From: CAVTJL01 sp963735065 | GTDB lineage: Bacteria > Pseudomonadota > Alphaproteobacteria > Geminicoccales > Geminicoccaceae | DNA length: 64,000 bases | Assembly: GCA_963735065.1 (NCBI GenBank) | Contig: CAVTJL010000009.1 | Location: forward strand, 62,001-126,000 | Direction of reading: 5' to 3' | Shown here: positions 43,502 through 51,770 of the stretch, piece after piece | How the letters are laid out: each line of letters starts with the position of its first letter | Position numbering within the stretch: position 1 is the stretch's first letter | Translations under genes and position numbers: made by a program | The notes under the pieces: model-generated | What the model saw: only the letters and a program-made list of their open reading frames with translations | Databases searched by the model: none | Told to the model about the DNA's origin: nothing

Positions 43502-43909
43502 TCAACCGCCCGTCTTGCCATGCGGCCCTCCGTGCCAGGGCCGTGGCGGCGTCCCGCCCCGCTGGATGACGGTGGTGCCGCCATCAAGGGTCACCGCATC
43601 GGGCAGCGGTCCCTGATAGGCATCGATCGTCGCCGGCGGCAGCGCGTCGGCGCAGGGCGGACGGTTGATGCCGCAATCCCAGCGATAGCCGTCGGGGAGA
43701 CCTGTCATGGTGCCGCCGCGCACAAAGCCACAGGAGCACGACCGACCTGCGACGCAGGCGAGCATGCCGACCTGCCCCGCGCCGCATGCGGGCGGCTGCT
43801 CCGCCCGGGCAGCGGTCGCGGCGATGGCGAGCGCCACCGCGAGGATGTCGATGAGAGCTCCACGAGACAACCCGCACCCCAGCACGCCCCGCTCCTCCGC
43901 GCCGGTCAT
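43502..43909 (-). CDS. Small secreted Cys-rich hypothetical protein
   Basis: Unrecognised 135-residue product. It has a hydrophobic signal segment (ALIDILAVALAIAATAARAE) and a mature part with seven cysteines (CGAGQVGMLACVAGRSCSC, DCGINRPPCADAL). The Gly/Pro-rich tail is GGTPPRPWHGGPHGKTGG. The cysteines suggest disulfides in the periplasm. Confidence 0.62.
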   Translation of the reverse strand: MTGAEERGVLGCGLSRGALIDILAVALAIAATAARAEQPPACGAGQVGMLACVAGRSCSCGFVRGGTMTGLPDGYRWDCGINRPPCADALPPATIDAYQGPLPDAVTLDGGTTVIQRGGTPPRPWHGGPHGKTGG

Positions 43910-43958
43910 CCGGCACCGGGAGCATAAGGCGGCCGGGGCTAACGGGCGGTTAAGAGCC

Positions 43959-44228
43959 TCAGGCGGCCCTGCGCTGCTGCAGGCGGCCGATCTGCGCGGC
44001 CAGGCGGTCGACGCTCATGCGGAAGCTTTGGGTCTGCTCATCCGTCAGCTCGTTACCGAGGCGGCGCAGCGTCTTCAGGCGCTCGACGGCGACCTGATGG
44101 GCGGCCAGGGCATCGGCGAGAGCCCGGTCGCCCACCTCGCCGTCATGCGCGCGCAGATCGGCAAGCGGCGCGCCCAGCTCCTCGAGCCGCTTGGCCATCC
44201 TGTCGAGAAACGTCGCATGCTCACTCAT
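43959..44228 (-). CDS. Small coiled-coil hypothetical protein
   Basis: Unrecognised 89-residue cytoplasmic protein made of amphipathic helices (HATFLDRMAKRLEELGAPLA, QSFRMSVDRLAAQIGRLQQR). It could be a small regulator or adaptor. A ribosome site GGGAGCAGG lies just before the ATG at 44228. It lies 49 bp downstream of nothing on its strand and is probably monocistronic. Confidence 0.65.
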   Translation of the reverse strand: MSEHATFLDRMAKRLEELGAPLADLRAHDGEVGDRALADALAAHQVAVERLKTLRRLGNELTDEQTQSFRMSVDRLAAQIGRLQQRRAA

Positions 44229-44314
44229 GTCCTGCTCCCTTCGTCACGGAACCGTCCCCTGCGTCTCATAAACGCATGGCCGGCAGACAGGGTCCCCGGA
44301 GTATAGCTTTGCCC

Positions 44315-45121
44315 ATGACACCGCGTGAACCCGCGATCCGCCTTCTCCTCGCCACCGTCGCGCTCGGCCTGATGATCGGCTCGGCCGATGCGGCGCAGCA
44401 GCGCGCGGCCCCCGCCGCCTGCGACCCGGCCGACCGCCCGAGCGCCGTCCCCGCCGGACCGATGCCGCAGGTGCATCTGTGGACCAAGAGCGACCTGCCG
44501 CCGGGCTGGCAACCGCCCGGCTGCCTGCGGTGGCCCTCCACGTCCAATTCGACGGTGGTCGAGACGATCGGCACCTTCGCCTCGGCCAGCGACGGCGCCG
44601 CGCTCCTCGCCCGCCTCGGCCACGTCTCGAGGCTGGCCGGCTTCAAATACTGGTCCGCGGCCGATCAGAAATGGCGGCCGCTCTTCACGCAGGCGGTCGC
44701 GCTGAGCCGGCCGGACCCGGACGCCAAGCGTTCCGACTTCACGCCCGCCGAGCTTCACGAGGGCGGCACCTATTACATGCTTCAGAGCGACGGCAACCCG
44801 CTCGGGCCGATCGTTCAGGGGCTGACCATCTTCAAGGCGACGCCGAACCGGCTCATCGCCAACATGCGCAACGTCTCGACGCTCAGCTTCCTGGGCGTGT
44901 CCCTCGTCTCGAAGGATCAGCTCCAGACCTTCTTCGATCTGGAGCGCCAGCCCGACGGGACATGGTCCTACTACTCGCTGGCGAAGCTGGCGACGCACCT
45001 GCCGGCCTTCCTCGAGCCGTCGCCGGCGACCCTCGAGAACAGGGCGGTGGCGATCTTCCGCTTCGTCGCCGACTACAGGGCGGACACCGAGCCGCCGATC
45101 GCCCGGAACGAGCGCCCCTAG
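44315..45121 (+). CDS. Secreted protein resembling the DUF6675 family
   Basis: The 268-residue product has a signal peptide (RLLLATVALGLMIGSADA) and a periplasmic domain with FKYWSAADQKWRPLFTQAVA, LHEGGTYYMLQSDGN and TWSYYSLAKLATHLPAFL. These motifs recall DUF6675, whose role is unknown. The ATG at 44315 gives the best signal peptide; one at 44276 is possible. It ends 4 bp inside the convergent HIT gene. Confidence 0.72.
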   Translation: MTPREPAIRLLLATVALGLMIGSADAAQQRAAPAACDPADRPSAVPAGPMPQVHLWTKSDLPPGWQPPGCLRWPSTSNSTVVETIGTFASASDGAALLARLGHVSRLAGFKYWSAADQKWRPLFTQAVALSRPDPDAKRSDFTPAELHEGGTYYMLQSDGNPLGPIVQGLTIFKATPNRLIANMRNVSTLSFLGVSLVSKDQLQTFFDLERQPDGTWSYYSLAKLATHLPAFLEPSPATLENRAVAIFRFVADYRADTEPPIARNERP

Positions 45122-45537
45122 GAAGAATCGGCCGCCGCCTCGCGGTAGCGCCGCACGAGGGACGCCAGATCGGCGGCCTCGTGCGTCGGGCCGGGGCCTG
45201 CGCACCAGATCGGCGCCGGCCAGGCGGCGTCGTCGCGCCGCCGGCCCACCACGTGGACATGCATCTGCGGCACGAGGTTGCCGATGGTGGCGACGTTGAT
45301 CTTGTCGGGCCTGGCAACCTGCTGCACGAGCCGCGTCGCCCGCAGGATCTCGGCCGTCAGGAGGCCGTAGTCGGCGGGGGCGAGGTCCGTCAGCTCGACG
45401 ATTCCCGGCCGGCGAGGAACGAGCAGGAGCCAGGCGAAGCGCGCATCGTCCTTCAGCAGGACACGGCAGAGGGGCCAGTCCGCGATCGCGGCACTGCCGC
45501 TCTCGAGCCGCGTGTCGAGCGCGAAGGCCTCGGTCAT
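45118..45537 (-). CDS. HIT family nucleotide-binding protein
   Basis: The 139-residue protein has the histidine-triad motif QMHVHVVGRRRDD near residues 95-107 (HxHxH in part, with VGRR after it) and WPLCRVLLKDDARFAWLLLV. HIT proteins hydrolyse nucleotide conjugates. This group with a short N-terminus is common next to unrelated genes. The ATG at 45537 lies 26 bp after the WYL regulator gene, so the two may share a transcript. Confidence 0.9.
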   Translation of the reverse strand: MTEAFALDTRLESGSAAIADWPLCRVLLKDDARFAWLLLVPRRPGIVELTDLAPADYGLLTAEILRATRLVQQVARPDKINVATIGNLVPQMHVHVVGRRRDDAAWPAPIWCAGPGPTHEAADLASLVRRYREAAADSS

Positions 45538-45563
45538 GGTGCGTCTCCCCTGCCGGCATGGCC

Positions 45564-46250
45564 TCAGGGCTGGTAGCCGAAGCGCCTGAGGAAGTCGACG
45601 AGCCTGCGGCCCGGCGTCTGCGGATACCGCTCCTCCCGCACCGCCATGCGCTCGATCCTGTCGATGCGAAAGGAGCGGAAGTCCTCTCTGAGCTCGCACC
45701 ACGAAAGAGACAGCCAGACCGGCGGGAAGAAAGAGAGGCTCAAGGGCCAGACGGTCCGCTCGGTGCGCCGCTCGGCGAGGTCGAGATAGGTGATGTCGAG
45801 CTTGTGCTGCTCGCGGACGGCGCGGCGCAGCGTCGGCACGTCGATGCCGACGGCCGGCGCCCGCTTGCTGGGCGGTGCGGCGAAGGCCAGCGACATCGCG
45901 AGCGGACGCAGGCCGTCGGGCACCACCGCCGTCACCTTGGCCAGCATGCTGCCGGCAGCGCGGGCAAGCTCGGGATCGGCCCAGCTCTCGACGATGCGCG
46001 TGCCGATCAAGAGCGCCTCCAGCTCGTCGACGTTGAGCATCAGCGGCGGAAGATCAAAGCCGTCGCGCAGCAGATAGCCCACGCCTGCCGCACCCTCGAT
46101 CGGCACGCCCCGCCCCTGAAGGGCCGCGATGTCGCGATAGACCGTGCGCGCCGTCACCTCGAGCTCGTCCGCGATCGCGGCAGCCGTCACCGCGCGGGAT
46201 CGGCGCCTGAGGATCTGGATGATCGCGAACAGACGATCGGCGCGGCGCAT
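45564..46250 (-). CDS. WYL-domain transcriptional regulator (YafY-like)
   Basis: The 228-residue protein has an N-terminal winged helix-turn-helix of HTH_11 type (RADRLFAIIQILRRRSRAVT, IADELEVTARTVYRDIAAL). The WYL ligand-sensing part follows (LDITYLDLAERRTERTVWPL, WLSLSWCELREDFRSFRIDR). It is divergent from the GST gene across a perfect inverted repeat. Such regulators usually repress their own gene and the divergent one; the effector is unknown. Confidence 0.92.
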   Translation of the reverse strand: MRRADRLFAIIQILRRRSRAVTAAAIADELEVTARTVYRDIAALQGRGVPIEGAAGVGYLLRDGFDLPPLMLNVDELEALLIGTRIVESWADPELARAAGSMLAKVTAVVPDGLRPLAMSLAFAAPPSKRAPAVGIDVPTLRRAVREQHKLDITYLDLAERRTERTVWPLSLSFFPPVWLSLSWCELREDFRSFRIDRIERMAVREERYPQTPGRRLVDFLRRFGYQP

Positions 46251-46253
46251 GAG

Positions 46254-46279
46254 GCTCCTGACAGAATGCTGTCAGGAGC
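46254..46279. promoter_or_regulatory. Perfect inverted-repeat operator between WYL regulator and GST
   Basis: GCTCCTGACAG-AATG-CTGTCAGGAGC has 11-bp perfect arms. It contains TGACAG-N4-CTGTCA, a shape reported for YafY-type repressors. It starts 4 bp from the regulator ATG and lies 51 bp before the GST ATG, so it probably overlaps both promoters. Confidence 0.85.
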
Positions 46280-46329
46280 ACCCTGCTAGAGAGCACGGGT
46301 CAAGGCAATCCCGGAAAGGAGCCGACCCG

Positions 46330-47028
46330 ATGCTGACCTTGTGGCAGTTTCCGCCAGCCTTCGGCCTGCCGAGCCCGAGCCCGTTCTGCATGAAGGTCGA
46401 GGGCTTCCTGCGGCTGGCCGACATTCCCTACCGCACGGCGGCCCTGACCGATTTGCGCGAGGCACCGAAAGGCAAGGGGCCGTTCATCGAGGAGGATGGC
46501 GTCCGGATCGGCAATTCGGCGCTCATCATCGAGCATCTCGAGCAGAAGCACGGCATCGATCTGGACCGCGGGCTGGACCCGGCAGCACGCGCGGTCGCGC
46601 ACGCCTTCGGCGTGATGCTGGAGGAGCGGACCTACTTCGCGATGGTCTTCAATCGCTGGATGGAGGAGCGGAACTGGCCCATCGTGCGCGACGCCTTCTT
46701 CCCCGATCTGCCGGCCGACACGCAGGATGCCATCCGCGAGCGGGCCCGCGGGCGGCTGACCGGGCAGGGTATCGCCGTCCACAAGCCGGAGGAGATCTAC
46801 CGCCTCGCGCGCCGCGACATCGATGCTCTCGCCGTGTGGCTCGACGACAAGCCCTTCTTCATGGGCGAGGCGCCGACCCGGATCGACGCCACCATAGCCG
46901 CCTTCGTCGCGAGCTTCACGGCGGAGCCGTTCGCGAGCCCGCTCGCGGAGGCGACGCGCAGCCACCCGAACCTCACAGCCTACCGCGATCGCCTGATGCC
47001 GAAGCTCTTTCCGGACCACGCCCGCTGA
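46330..47028 (+). CDS. Glutathione S-transferase family protein
   Basis: The 232-residue product has a thioredoxin-like N-domain with PSPFCMKVEGFLRLADIPYR and FIEEDGVRIGNSALIIEHLE (the glutathione-binding NSxxI). A helical C-domain follows, with DIDALAVWLDDKPFFMGEAP and RIDATIAAFVASF. It resembles the Tom37/metaxin-like GST group found in many bacteria. The WYL regulator upstream and the operator between them suggest inducible expression by a small molecule or stress. Confidence 0.9.
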   Translation: MLTLWQFPPAFGLPSPSPFCMKVEGFLRLADIPYRTAALTDLREAPKGKGPFIEEDGVRIGNSALIIEHLEQKHGIDLDRGLDPAARAVAHAFGVMLEERTYFAMVFNRWMEERNWPIVRDAFFPDLPADTQDAIRERARGRLTGQGIAVHKPEEIYRLARRDIDALAVWLDDKPFFMGEAPTRIDATIAAFVASFTAEPFASPLAEATRSHPNLTAYRDRLMPKLFPDHAR

Positions 47029-47044
47029 CGGCTCGGGCCGCCTC

Positions 47045-47929
47045 TCAGGCTGCGCGCGCCTCGGCGTCCAGCCGCGCCTTCATCCCGAGCAGGCGACGGA
47101 CGCACTGCGCCAGCTCGTGGCAGGGCCGGGTGGCGTCCTTGGACGGCGGATAGAGATTGACGTTGAAGGGCGGCAGCGCCGGCAGGCCAGCCTCGTCGGG
47201 CAGCGGGCGAATGCTCGGCGGCAGCGTCGAGGCAAGCAGCGCGGTCACCGCGATGTCGGCCTCGATGCAGGCGCGCAGCGCTCCCATGTCCGTCATGTCG
47301 CCGGTCATCCGCCACGTCCGGCCGGCCATCGCCAACGCGTCGAGGACCGGCGCCCGGAAAGCGCAGCGCAGGCTGCCGAAGGCGATCGGCAAAGGCTCGT
47401 GCAGCCAAGCCTCGCCCGCCGGCGCGCCGACCCAGACGAGAAGGTCCGGATAGAGCACCTCGCCGTCGGCCGCGCAGCCAAGCTCCGTGGCAAGGTAGAG
47501 ATCGATCCGGCCGGCCTCGCGGGCGGCGCGAAGCTCCGCGGTCGGACCGCCCAGGACGCTCACCCGCACGCGCGGCCATTGCTGGCAGAAGCTCTTCAAA
47601 AGAGGTGCGAGGAAAAGATCAGACAGGTCGGACGGCACGCCCAACCGGACCTCGCCATCCTCGTCCGGCGCGCGCATCACGTGCCAGATCTCGTCGTTGA
47701 GCGACAGGAGCCGCCGTGCGTGCGCGAGCAGCCGCTCGCCCGCGGCCGTCAGCCGGAGCCGCTTGCCCTCGCGATCGAACAGGGCCTGATCGAGGCTGTC
47801 CTCGAGCCGGCGAAGCTGCTGGCTCACCGCCGCCTGTGTGAGATGGACGCGCTCACCCGCGCGCGTGGCGCCCCCCGTCTCCACGACGGCGACGAAGCTG
47901 CGTAGCAGGGCAAGATCGAGGTGTCGCAT
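47045..47929 (-). CDS. LysR family transcriptional regulator
   Basis: The 294-residue protein has a typical LysR N-terminal HTH (LALLRSFVAVVETGGATRAG, VHLTQAAVSQQLRRLEDSL) and a periplasmic-binding-like effector domain (VRLGVPSDLSDLFLAPLLKS). It is divergent from a DUF1127 gene. LysR/DUF1127 pairs of this kind are frequent in alphaproteobacteria, and the regulator most likely controls the small gene. The effector is unknown. Confidence 0.93.
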   Translation of the reverse strand: MRHLDLALLRSFVAVVETGGATRAGERVHLTQAAVSQQLRRLEDSLDQALFDREGKRLRLTAAGERLLAHARRLLSLNDEIWHVMRAPDEDGEVRLGVPSDLSDLFLAPLLKSFCQQWPRVRVSVLGGPTAELRAAREAGRIDLYLATELGCAADGEVLYPDLLVWVGAPAGEAWLHEPLPIAFGSLRCAFRAPVLDALAMAGRTWRMTGDMTDMGALRACIEADIAVTALLASTLPPSIRPLPDEAGLPALPPFNVNLYPPSKDATRPCHELAQCVRRLLGMKARLDAEARAA

Positions 47930-47940
47930 GGGCTGACGCT

Positions 47941-47992
47941 ATCATAAGCGTTGCTAATGTCCAAAATCATGAACATTCATTTTCATTATATA
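47941..47992 (+). promoter_or_regulatory. AT-rich control region between LysR gene and DUF1127 gene
   Basis: The imperfect dyad TAAGCGTTGCTAA, with T and A ends spaced as in LysR boxes, lies next to a long AT-rich tract. A TATATA (47987-47992) could be the -10 of the DUF1127 gene. No good -35 is seen, which fits activation by LysR. The call is tentative. Confidence 0.45.
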
Positions 47993-48053
47993 GGGAGAGG
48001 CCCCATCTCCGAGGTGTACCAATCAACCGACGGGCCGAAGGAGCCCTCCCACC

Positions 48054-48287
48054 ATGCACGAGCACGTCATCGGAGTCCGGAACACGGTCGCGTCGAGCGG
48101 CCAGGGATCGGTGTCACAGGTCATCGTCCACATGCTGGACCGGCTGCTCTTTGCCATGGAGGTCAGGCGGCAGCGCCGCGCCCTTGCTGATCTCGATGCT
48201 TGCGCGCTGAAAGACGTCGGCATCACGCGCGCCGAGGCGGGCGTGGAGAGCAGCCGTGGGTTCTGGGACCTGCCCGTTCAGCGCTGA
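48054..48287 (+). CDS. DUF1127 (YjiS-like) small protein
   Basis: The 77-residue protein has the DUF1127 core: RRQRRALADLDACALKDVGI followed by TRAEAGVESSRGFWDLP. DUF1127 proteins are Arg-rich, and some affect RNA or phosphate metabolism in alphaproteobacteria. The N-terminal half (MHEHVIGVRNTVASSGQG) is variable. It has a good AAGGAG site and is preceded by an AT-rich control region. Confidence 0.9.
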   Translation: MHEHVIGVRNTVASSGQGSVSQVIVHMLDRLLFAMEVRRQRRALADLDACALKDVGITRAEAGVESSRGFWDLPVQR

Positions 48288-49044
48288 GCCACTCGAAAGC
48301 GCCGCGTTCCGCGCTTGCAACGGCCGGCAACGGCGAGGGCAGGAATCCCGCCGTCGCCGGCCTTACGCAAATGTATACGCCCTGACTGCAGAGGCGCTCT
48401 TTACCGGCGCGTCTACCCGATCCACCCTGCTATGCTATGGAGCCGCCTTTCGAGGCGCCGTGGTCGGGAACATGCGGGCATGTGCGGTTGTCGGGCCGGT
48501 GACCGCTCGGGCGCGCAGACAAGCAGGAGCGCGCCATGCAGGCTTCAGCCCGCGGTGACCTCGGCGGTGATCCCGATCGGCAGGCCGATACGGGCGGCCG
48601 CAGGCATCGCCGCCTGGTGCGCGTGATGGCTCCCGGTGTCTGCTATATCCTGCTTGAGCCGAAGGACATCGCCCGCGTGCTGGCTGCCCGTCCAGGCGCC
48701 CGTATCCAGCCGCTGGCGGAGCGGGCCGCGTGAGGCGCGGCCGACGGCTTGCCCGGCCGCCCTCCTGATATGTCGGGCGATCGGCCGAGCATGGCTCGCG
48801 AAGGGCACTAGAGGAGCATCGCTTCAATCGTCATTGCGAGACCGACAGAAGACCGGCCAGACTCCGCGGCGCGTCCTTCTTGATGCCGGATTTACTGATC
48901 GGTAAAGTGATGATGATGATCTTCCTCGCTACACCAGCCACGCATGAGGCCTCGCCACCGTCGGGCCCGACAGGCCTGCCGACGCTCATCTCCTAGGCGG
49001 CCAGGTCCGGGCCATCCGATGGTCGAACACCGACCGGGCAGCAC
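48288..49044. other. Long intergenic stretch with one possible small gene
   Basis: About 750 bp without a clear gene between DUF1127 and the two-component genes. Frames on both strands show no known motif. The only frame with a decent start is described separately at 48536-48733. No terminator, tRNA or repeat was recognised here. Confidence 0.5.
48536..48733 (+). CDS. Possible small protein (unknown)
   Basis: The 65-residue frame begins with ATG after AGGAG (7-bp spacing). It encodes a basic N-terminus and the segment RVMAPGVCYILLEPKDIARV, which looks like folded protein. No family match is recognised. It could be spurious, as GC-rich DNA is full of open frames. Confidence 0.35.
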   Translation: MQASARGDLGGDPDRQADTGGRRHRRLVRVMAPGVCYILLEPKDIARVLAARPGARIQPLAERAA

Positions 49045-49722
49045 ATGAAAATCCTCGTCGTCGAGGACGACGCCGACACGCTCGCCTTCGTCACCCGTGG
49101 CCTCCACGAGCAGGGCCATACGGTCGACACGGCGGCCGACGGACGCGAAGGCCTGTTCCTTGCGACGAGTGCCGCCTACGACGTCATCGTCGTCGACCGC
49201 ATGCTGCCCGCGCTCGACGGCCTGTCGCTCGTCAAGATGATCCGTGCGGGCGGGATCAAGGCGCCGGTCCTGTTCCTCACGACCATGGCGGGCATCGACG
49301 ACCGCGTCGCGGGGCTCGATGCGGGCGGCGACGACTATCTGGTCAAGCCCTTTGCTTTCGCCGAGCTCAGGGCGCGTGTGGACGCGCTCTGCCGCCGGCC
49401 GGCCTCCGCCGAGACGGTGACGGTGCTGCGCGTCGGCGATCTCGAGATGGACCTTCTCAAGCGGACCGTGACGCGGGCCGGCCAACGCATCGATCTGCAG
49501 ACCCGCGAGTTCCAGCTTCTGGAGTATCTGATGCGGCATGCCGGCAGGGTCGTGACCCGCACGATGCTGCTGGAGAATGTCTGGGAGTTCCATTTCGATC
49601 CCCAGACGACCGTGGTGGAGACCCATGTCAGCCGCCTCAGGGCCAAGATCGACCGGGGCTTCAAAGACGAGCTCATTCACACCGTCCGCGGCGCCGGCTA
49701 CACGCTCCGTGCGCCCGGCTGA
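49045..49722 (+). CDS. OmpR/PhoB family response regulator
   Basis: The 225-residue protein has a receiver domain with the acidic pair in ILVVEDDADT, the phospho-Asp in VIVVDRMLPALDG, Thr in LFLTTMAGI and Lys in YLVKPFAFAEL. A winged helix follows (FQLLEYLMRHAGRVVTRTML, VVETHVSRLRAKIDRGF). It overlaps the histidine kinase gene by 14 bp and belongs to the same unit. The target genes are not visible. Confidence 0.95.
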   Translation: MKILVVEDDADTLAFVTRGLHEQGHTVDTAADGREGLFLATSAAYDVIVVDRMLPALDGLSLVKMIRAGGIKAPVLFLTTMAGIDDRVAGLDAGGDDYLVKPFAFAELRARVDALCRRPASAETVTVLRVGDLEMDLLKRTVTRAGQRIDLQTREFQLLEYLMRHAGRVVTRTMLLENVWEFHFDPQTTVVETHVSRLRAKIDRGFKDELIHTVRGAGYTLRAPG

Positions 49723-51145
49723 CCTGCTGCGCAGCACGAGCTTTCGCCTCGCCGCCTTCCACGCCTTGATCTTCGCCGTCTCGGTGACCGTGCTGTTCGG
49801 TGTGGTCTATCTCTCCCTCGGCAAGGCGATCAGCGGTCAGCTCGATCAGGACATCGAAGGCCAGCTCCAGACCCTGATCAACGACAGCACCACCGACACC
49901 CCCGAAGATCTGCGCCAACTCGTGGCGGCACGGAGCGCGGCCGTCGAGGCGTCGCGCGACTACTTCCTCCTCCTCGCGCGAGACGGCACCCGCCTCGCCG
50001 GCAACATGCCAGAGGTGAAACCGGTCGTGGGCTGGTTCGAGCTGCCGCCCCGCTACGACGTCAACGACGCCCGGTACCGCGAGAAGCACCACATCGTCCG
50101 CGCCAAGGGCGTCTTTCTCCCCGACGGCAGCTATCTCGCGGTCGGGCGCGACACGAATCCCGTCTTCCACATGCAGGAGCTCCTGGTGCGGGGCTTCGCC
50201 ATCTGCCTCGTCCTGACCCTGGCCATGGCACTCGGCAGCGGCTCACTCACCACCTTGAGCGTGCTGCGTCGGATCGAGGCGATCAATGGTGCCAGCCGCG
50301 AGGTCGAGGCAGGGGCGCTCGACCGTCGTGTCCCGGTGAGCCCGGGCCCGCGCGACGAGTTCGCCGAGCTTGGCTTCCATCTCAACCGAATGCTGGACCG
50401 CATCCAGACGCTGCTCTTGGACCTGCAGCAGGTCACGAACGACATCGCGCACGATCTGAGAACGCCGCTCACGCGCCTGCGCCATCGGCTGGAGCTGGCG
50501 CGGCTGGGGCCCGCCGACCCCGGAGCCTATGAGCGGGCGATCGACCGGGCGATCGAGGACACCGACGCGATCCTCGCGACCTTCGCCTCGCTGCTGCGCA
50601 TCGCCCAGATCGAGGCCGGCACGCGCCGCGCCGGCTTCACCAGCGTCGATCTCTCGGACCTCGCCTCGGGCCTGCTCGAGACCTACGAGCCGGTGGCCGA
50701 GGACGCCTCACGGCATCTGGCGGGGCGGGTGGCGACAGGGATCCTCGTCCAGGGCGATCGCCAGCTCTTGACCCAGATGATCGCCAACCTGCTGGAGAAT
50801 GCGCTGCAGCACACGCCAGAAGGCAGCACCATCGGGATCACGCTGGACCGGAGCGCCGCGGGCCCGGTGCTCGAGGTCACGGACAACGGCCCCGGTATCC
50901 CCGAGGCCATGCGCGAGCAGGTCTTCAAGCCCTTCATGAGGCTCGACCGCAGCCGCTCGACCCCGGGCAGCGGCCTCGGCCTCAGCCTCGTCGCCGTCAT
51001 CGCCGAGCTGCACGACATCGCCATCGCCCTGGGCGACAACGAGCCGGGGCTGCGCATCACCCTCGCCTTCCCGGCGGTGGCCGGGCAGCGCGCCGCTCCT
51101 TCCTATGCCGCCACCGCGACGAAGGCCGGTGCCACCCGGGCATAG
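49709..51145 (+). CDS. Sensor histidine kinase (HAMP, HisKA, HATPase)
   Basis: The 478-residue membrane kinase has two TM helices (about 13-33 and 155-178) around a periplasmic sensor of about 120 residues. A HAMP linker follows, then the HisKA phospho-His in VTNDIAHDLRTPLTRLRHRL. The ATPase domain has ANLLENALQHTPEGS, VTDNGPGIPEAM and SGLGLSLVAVIAELH. It is of the QseC/TctE type. The signal is unknown. The GTG at 49709 overlaps the regulator; the 3' end overlaps the convergent methyltransferase gene. Confidence 0.94.
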   Translation: MRPADLLRSTSFRLAAFHALIFAVSVTVLFGVVYLSLGKAISGQLDQDIEGQLQTLINDSTTDTPEDLRQLVAARSAAVEASRDYFLLLARDGTRLAGNMPEVKPVVGWFELPPRYDVNDARYREKHHIVRAKGVFLPDGSYLAVGRDTNPVFHMQELLVRGFAICLVLTLAMALGSGSLTTLSVLRRIEAINGASREVEAGALDRRVPVSPGPRDEFAELGFHLNRMLDRIQTLLLDLQQVTNDIAHDLRTPLTRLRHRLELARLGPADPGAYERAIDRAIEDTDAILATFASLLRIAQIEAGTRRAGFTSVDLSDLASGLLETYEPVAEDASRHLAGRVATGILVQGDRQLLTQMIANLLENALQHTPEGSTIGITLDRSAAGPVLEVTDNGPGIPEAMREQVFKPFMRLDRSRSTPGSGLGLSLVAVIAELHDIAIALGDNEPGLRITLAFPAVAGQRAAPSYAATATKAGATRA

Positions 51146-51705
51146 AGCCGAAGCTCGCCCAGATGATCCAGACGGGGGAGGCCGCCCGTCTGGGTGAGAC
51201 CCTCGCGAAGAACGATCTCGTGTGCCTCGGCGACCTCGGCCGGCGGGCCACGAAAGGCGAACCACTGACGAGCGACACGGAGTGCCGCCCGCAGGCAGGC
51301 GGCGCGATGCTCGGGTGCCAGGTGTTGGTAGACCCCCAGCATCAAGACGACATCGAAGGTCGGCCGGGCCAGACAACGAAGCCAGCCGCAGCGCGGATCG
51401 GACAGGTCGGCGAGGTCGAAGCGGGCGGAGCGGCTGCGCACGATGCGCCGCGCCGCGCGGGCCCGCCGCGGGTTGACCTCCAGCCCCTGCCCGGCGACAG
51501 CACCGGCATCGAGGAAGCGCGCAAGGATCAGCCCCTCGGCGCAGCCGAGGTCGAGGACAGATTGGCCTTGCGCCACGCCCAGCAGGGGCTCCAGCCCGCG
51601 CAGGCGAAGGTCGACCTGCTCCTTGCCGTCGAGCCCGAGGTCGGCGGCGCTGTAGTAGCTCTTCTTCGAGACACGAGGAGAGCGGGACACATGGATGCCC
51701 AGCAT
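51103..51705 (-). CDS. Class I SAM-dependent methyltransferase
   Basis: The 200-residue protein has motif I SVLDLGCAEGLILARFLDAG and motif II QGLEVNPRRARAAR, then VVLMLGVYQHLAPEHRAA. The N-terminal MLGIHVSRSPRVSKKSYYSA is followed by a YSAADLGLDG segment that may bind substrate. The substrate is unknown. The ATG at 51705 has GGAG upstream. Its 3' end overlaps the histidine kinase gene by 43 bp in opposite direction. Confidence 0.85.
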   Translation of the reverse strand: MLGIHVSRSPRVSKKSYYSAADLGLDGKEQVDLRLRGLEPLLGVAQGQSVLDLGCAEGLILARFLDAGAVAGQGLEVNPRRARAARRIVRSRSARFDLADLSDPRCGWLRCLARPTFDVVLMLGVYQHLAPEHRAACLRAALRVARQWFAFRGPPAEVAEAHEIVLREGLTQTGGLPRLDHLGELRLYARVAPAFVAVAA

Positions 51706-51770
51706 CGTCGTAAGCTCCGGTAAAGCGATCGGGACAGAGCGGCGGCGCGAGGCCGTCCGGCGAGGACGGC

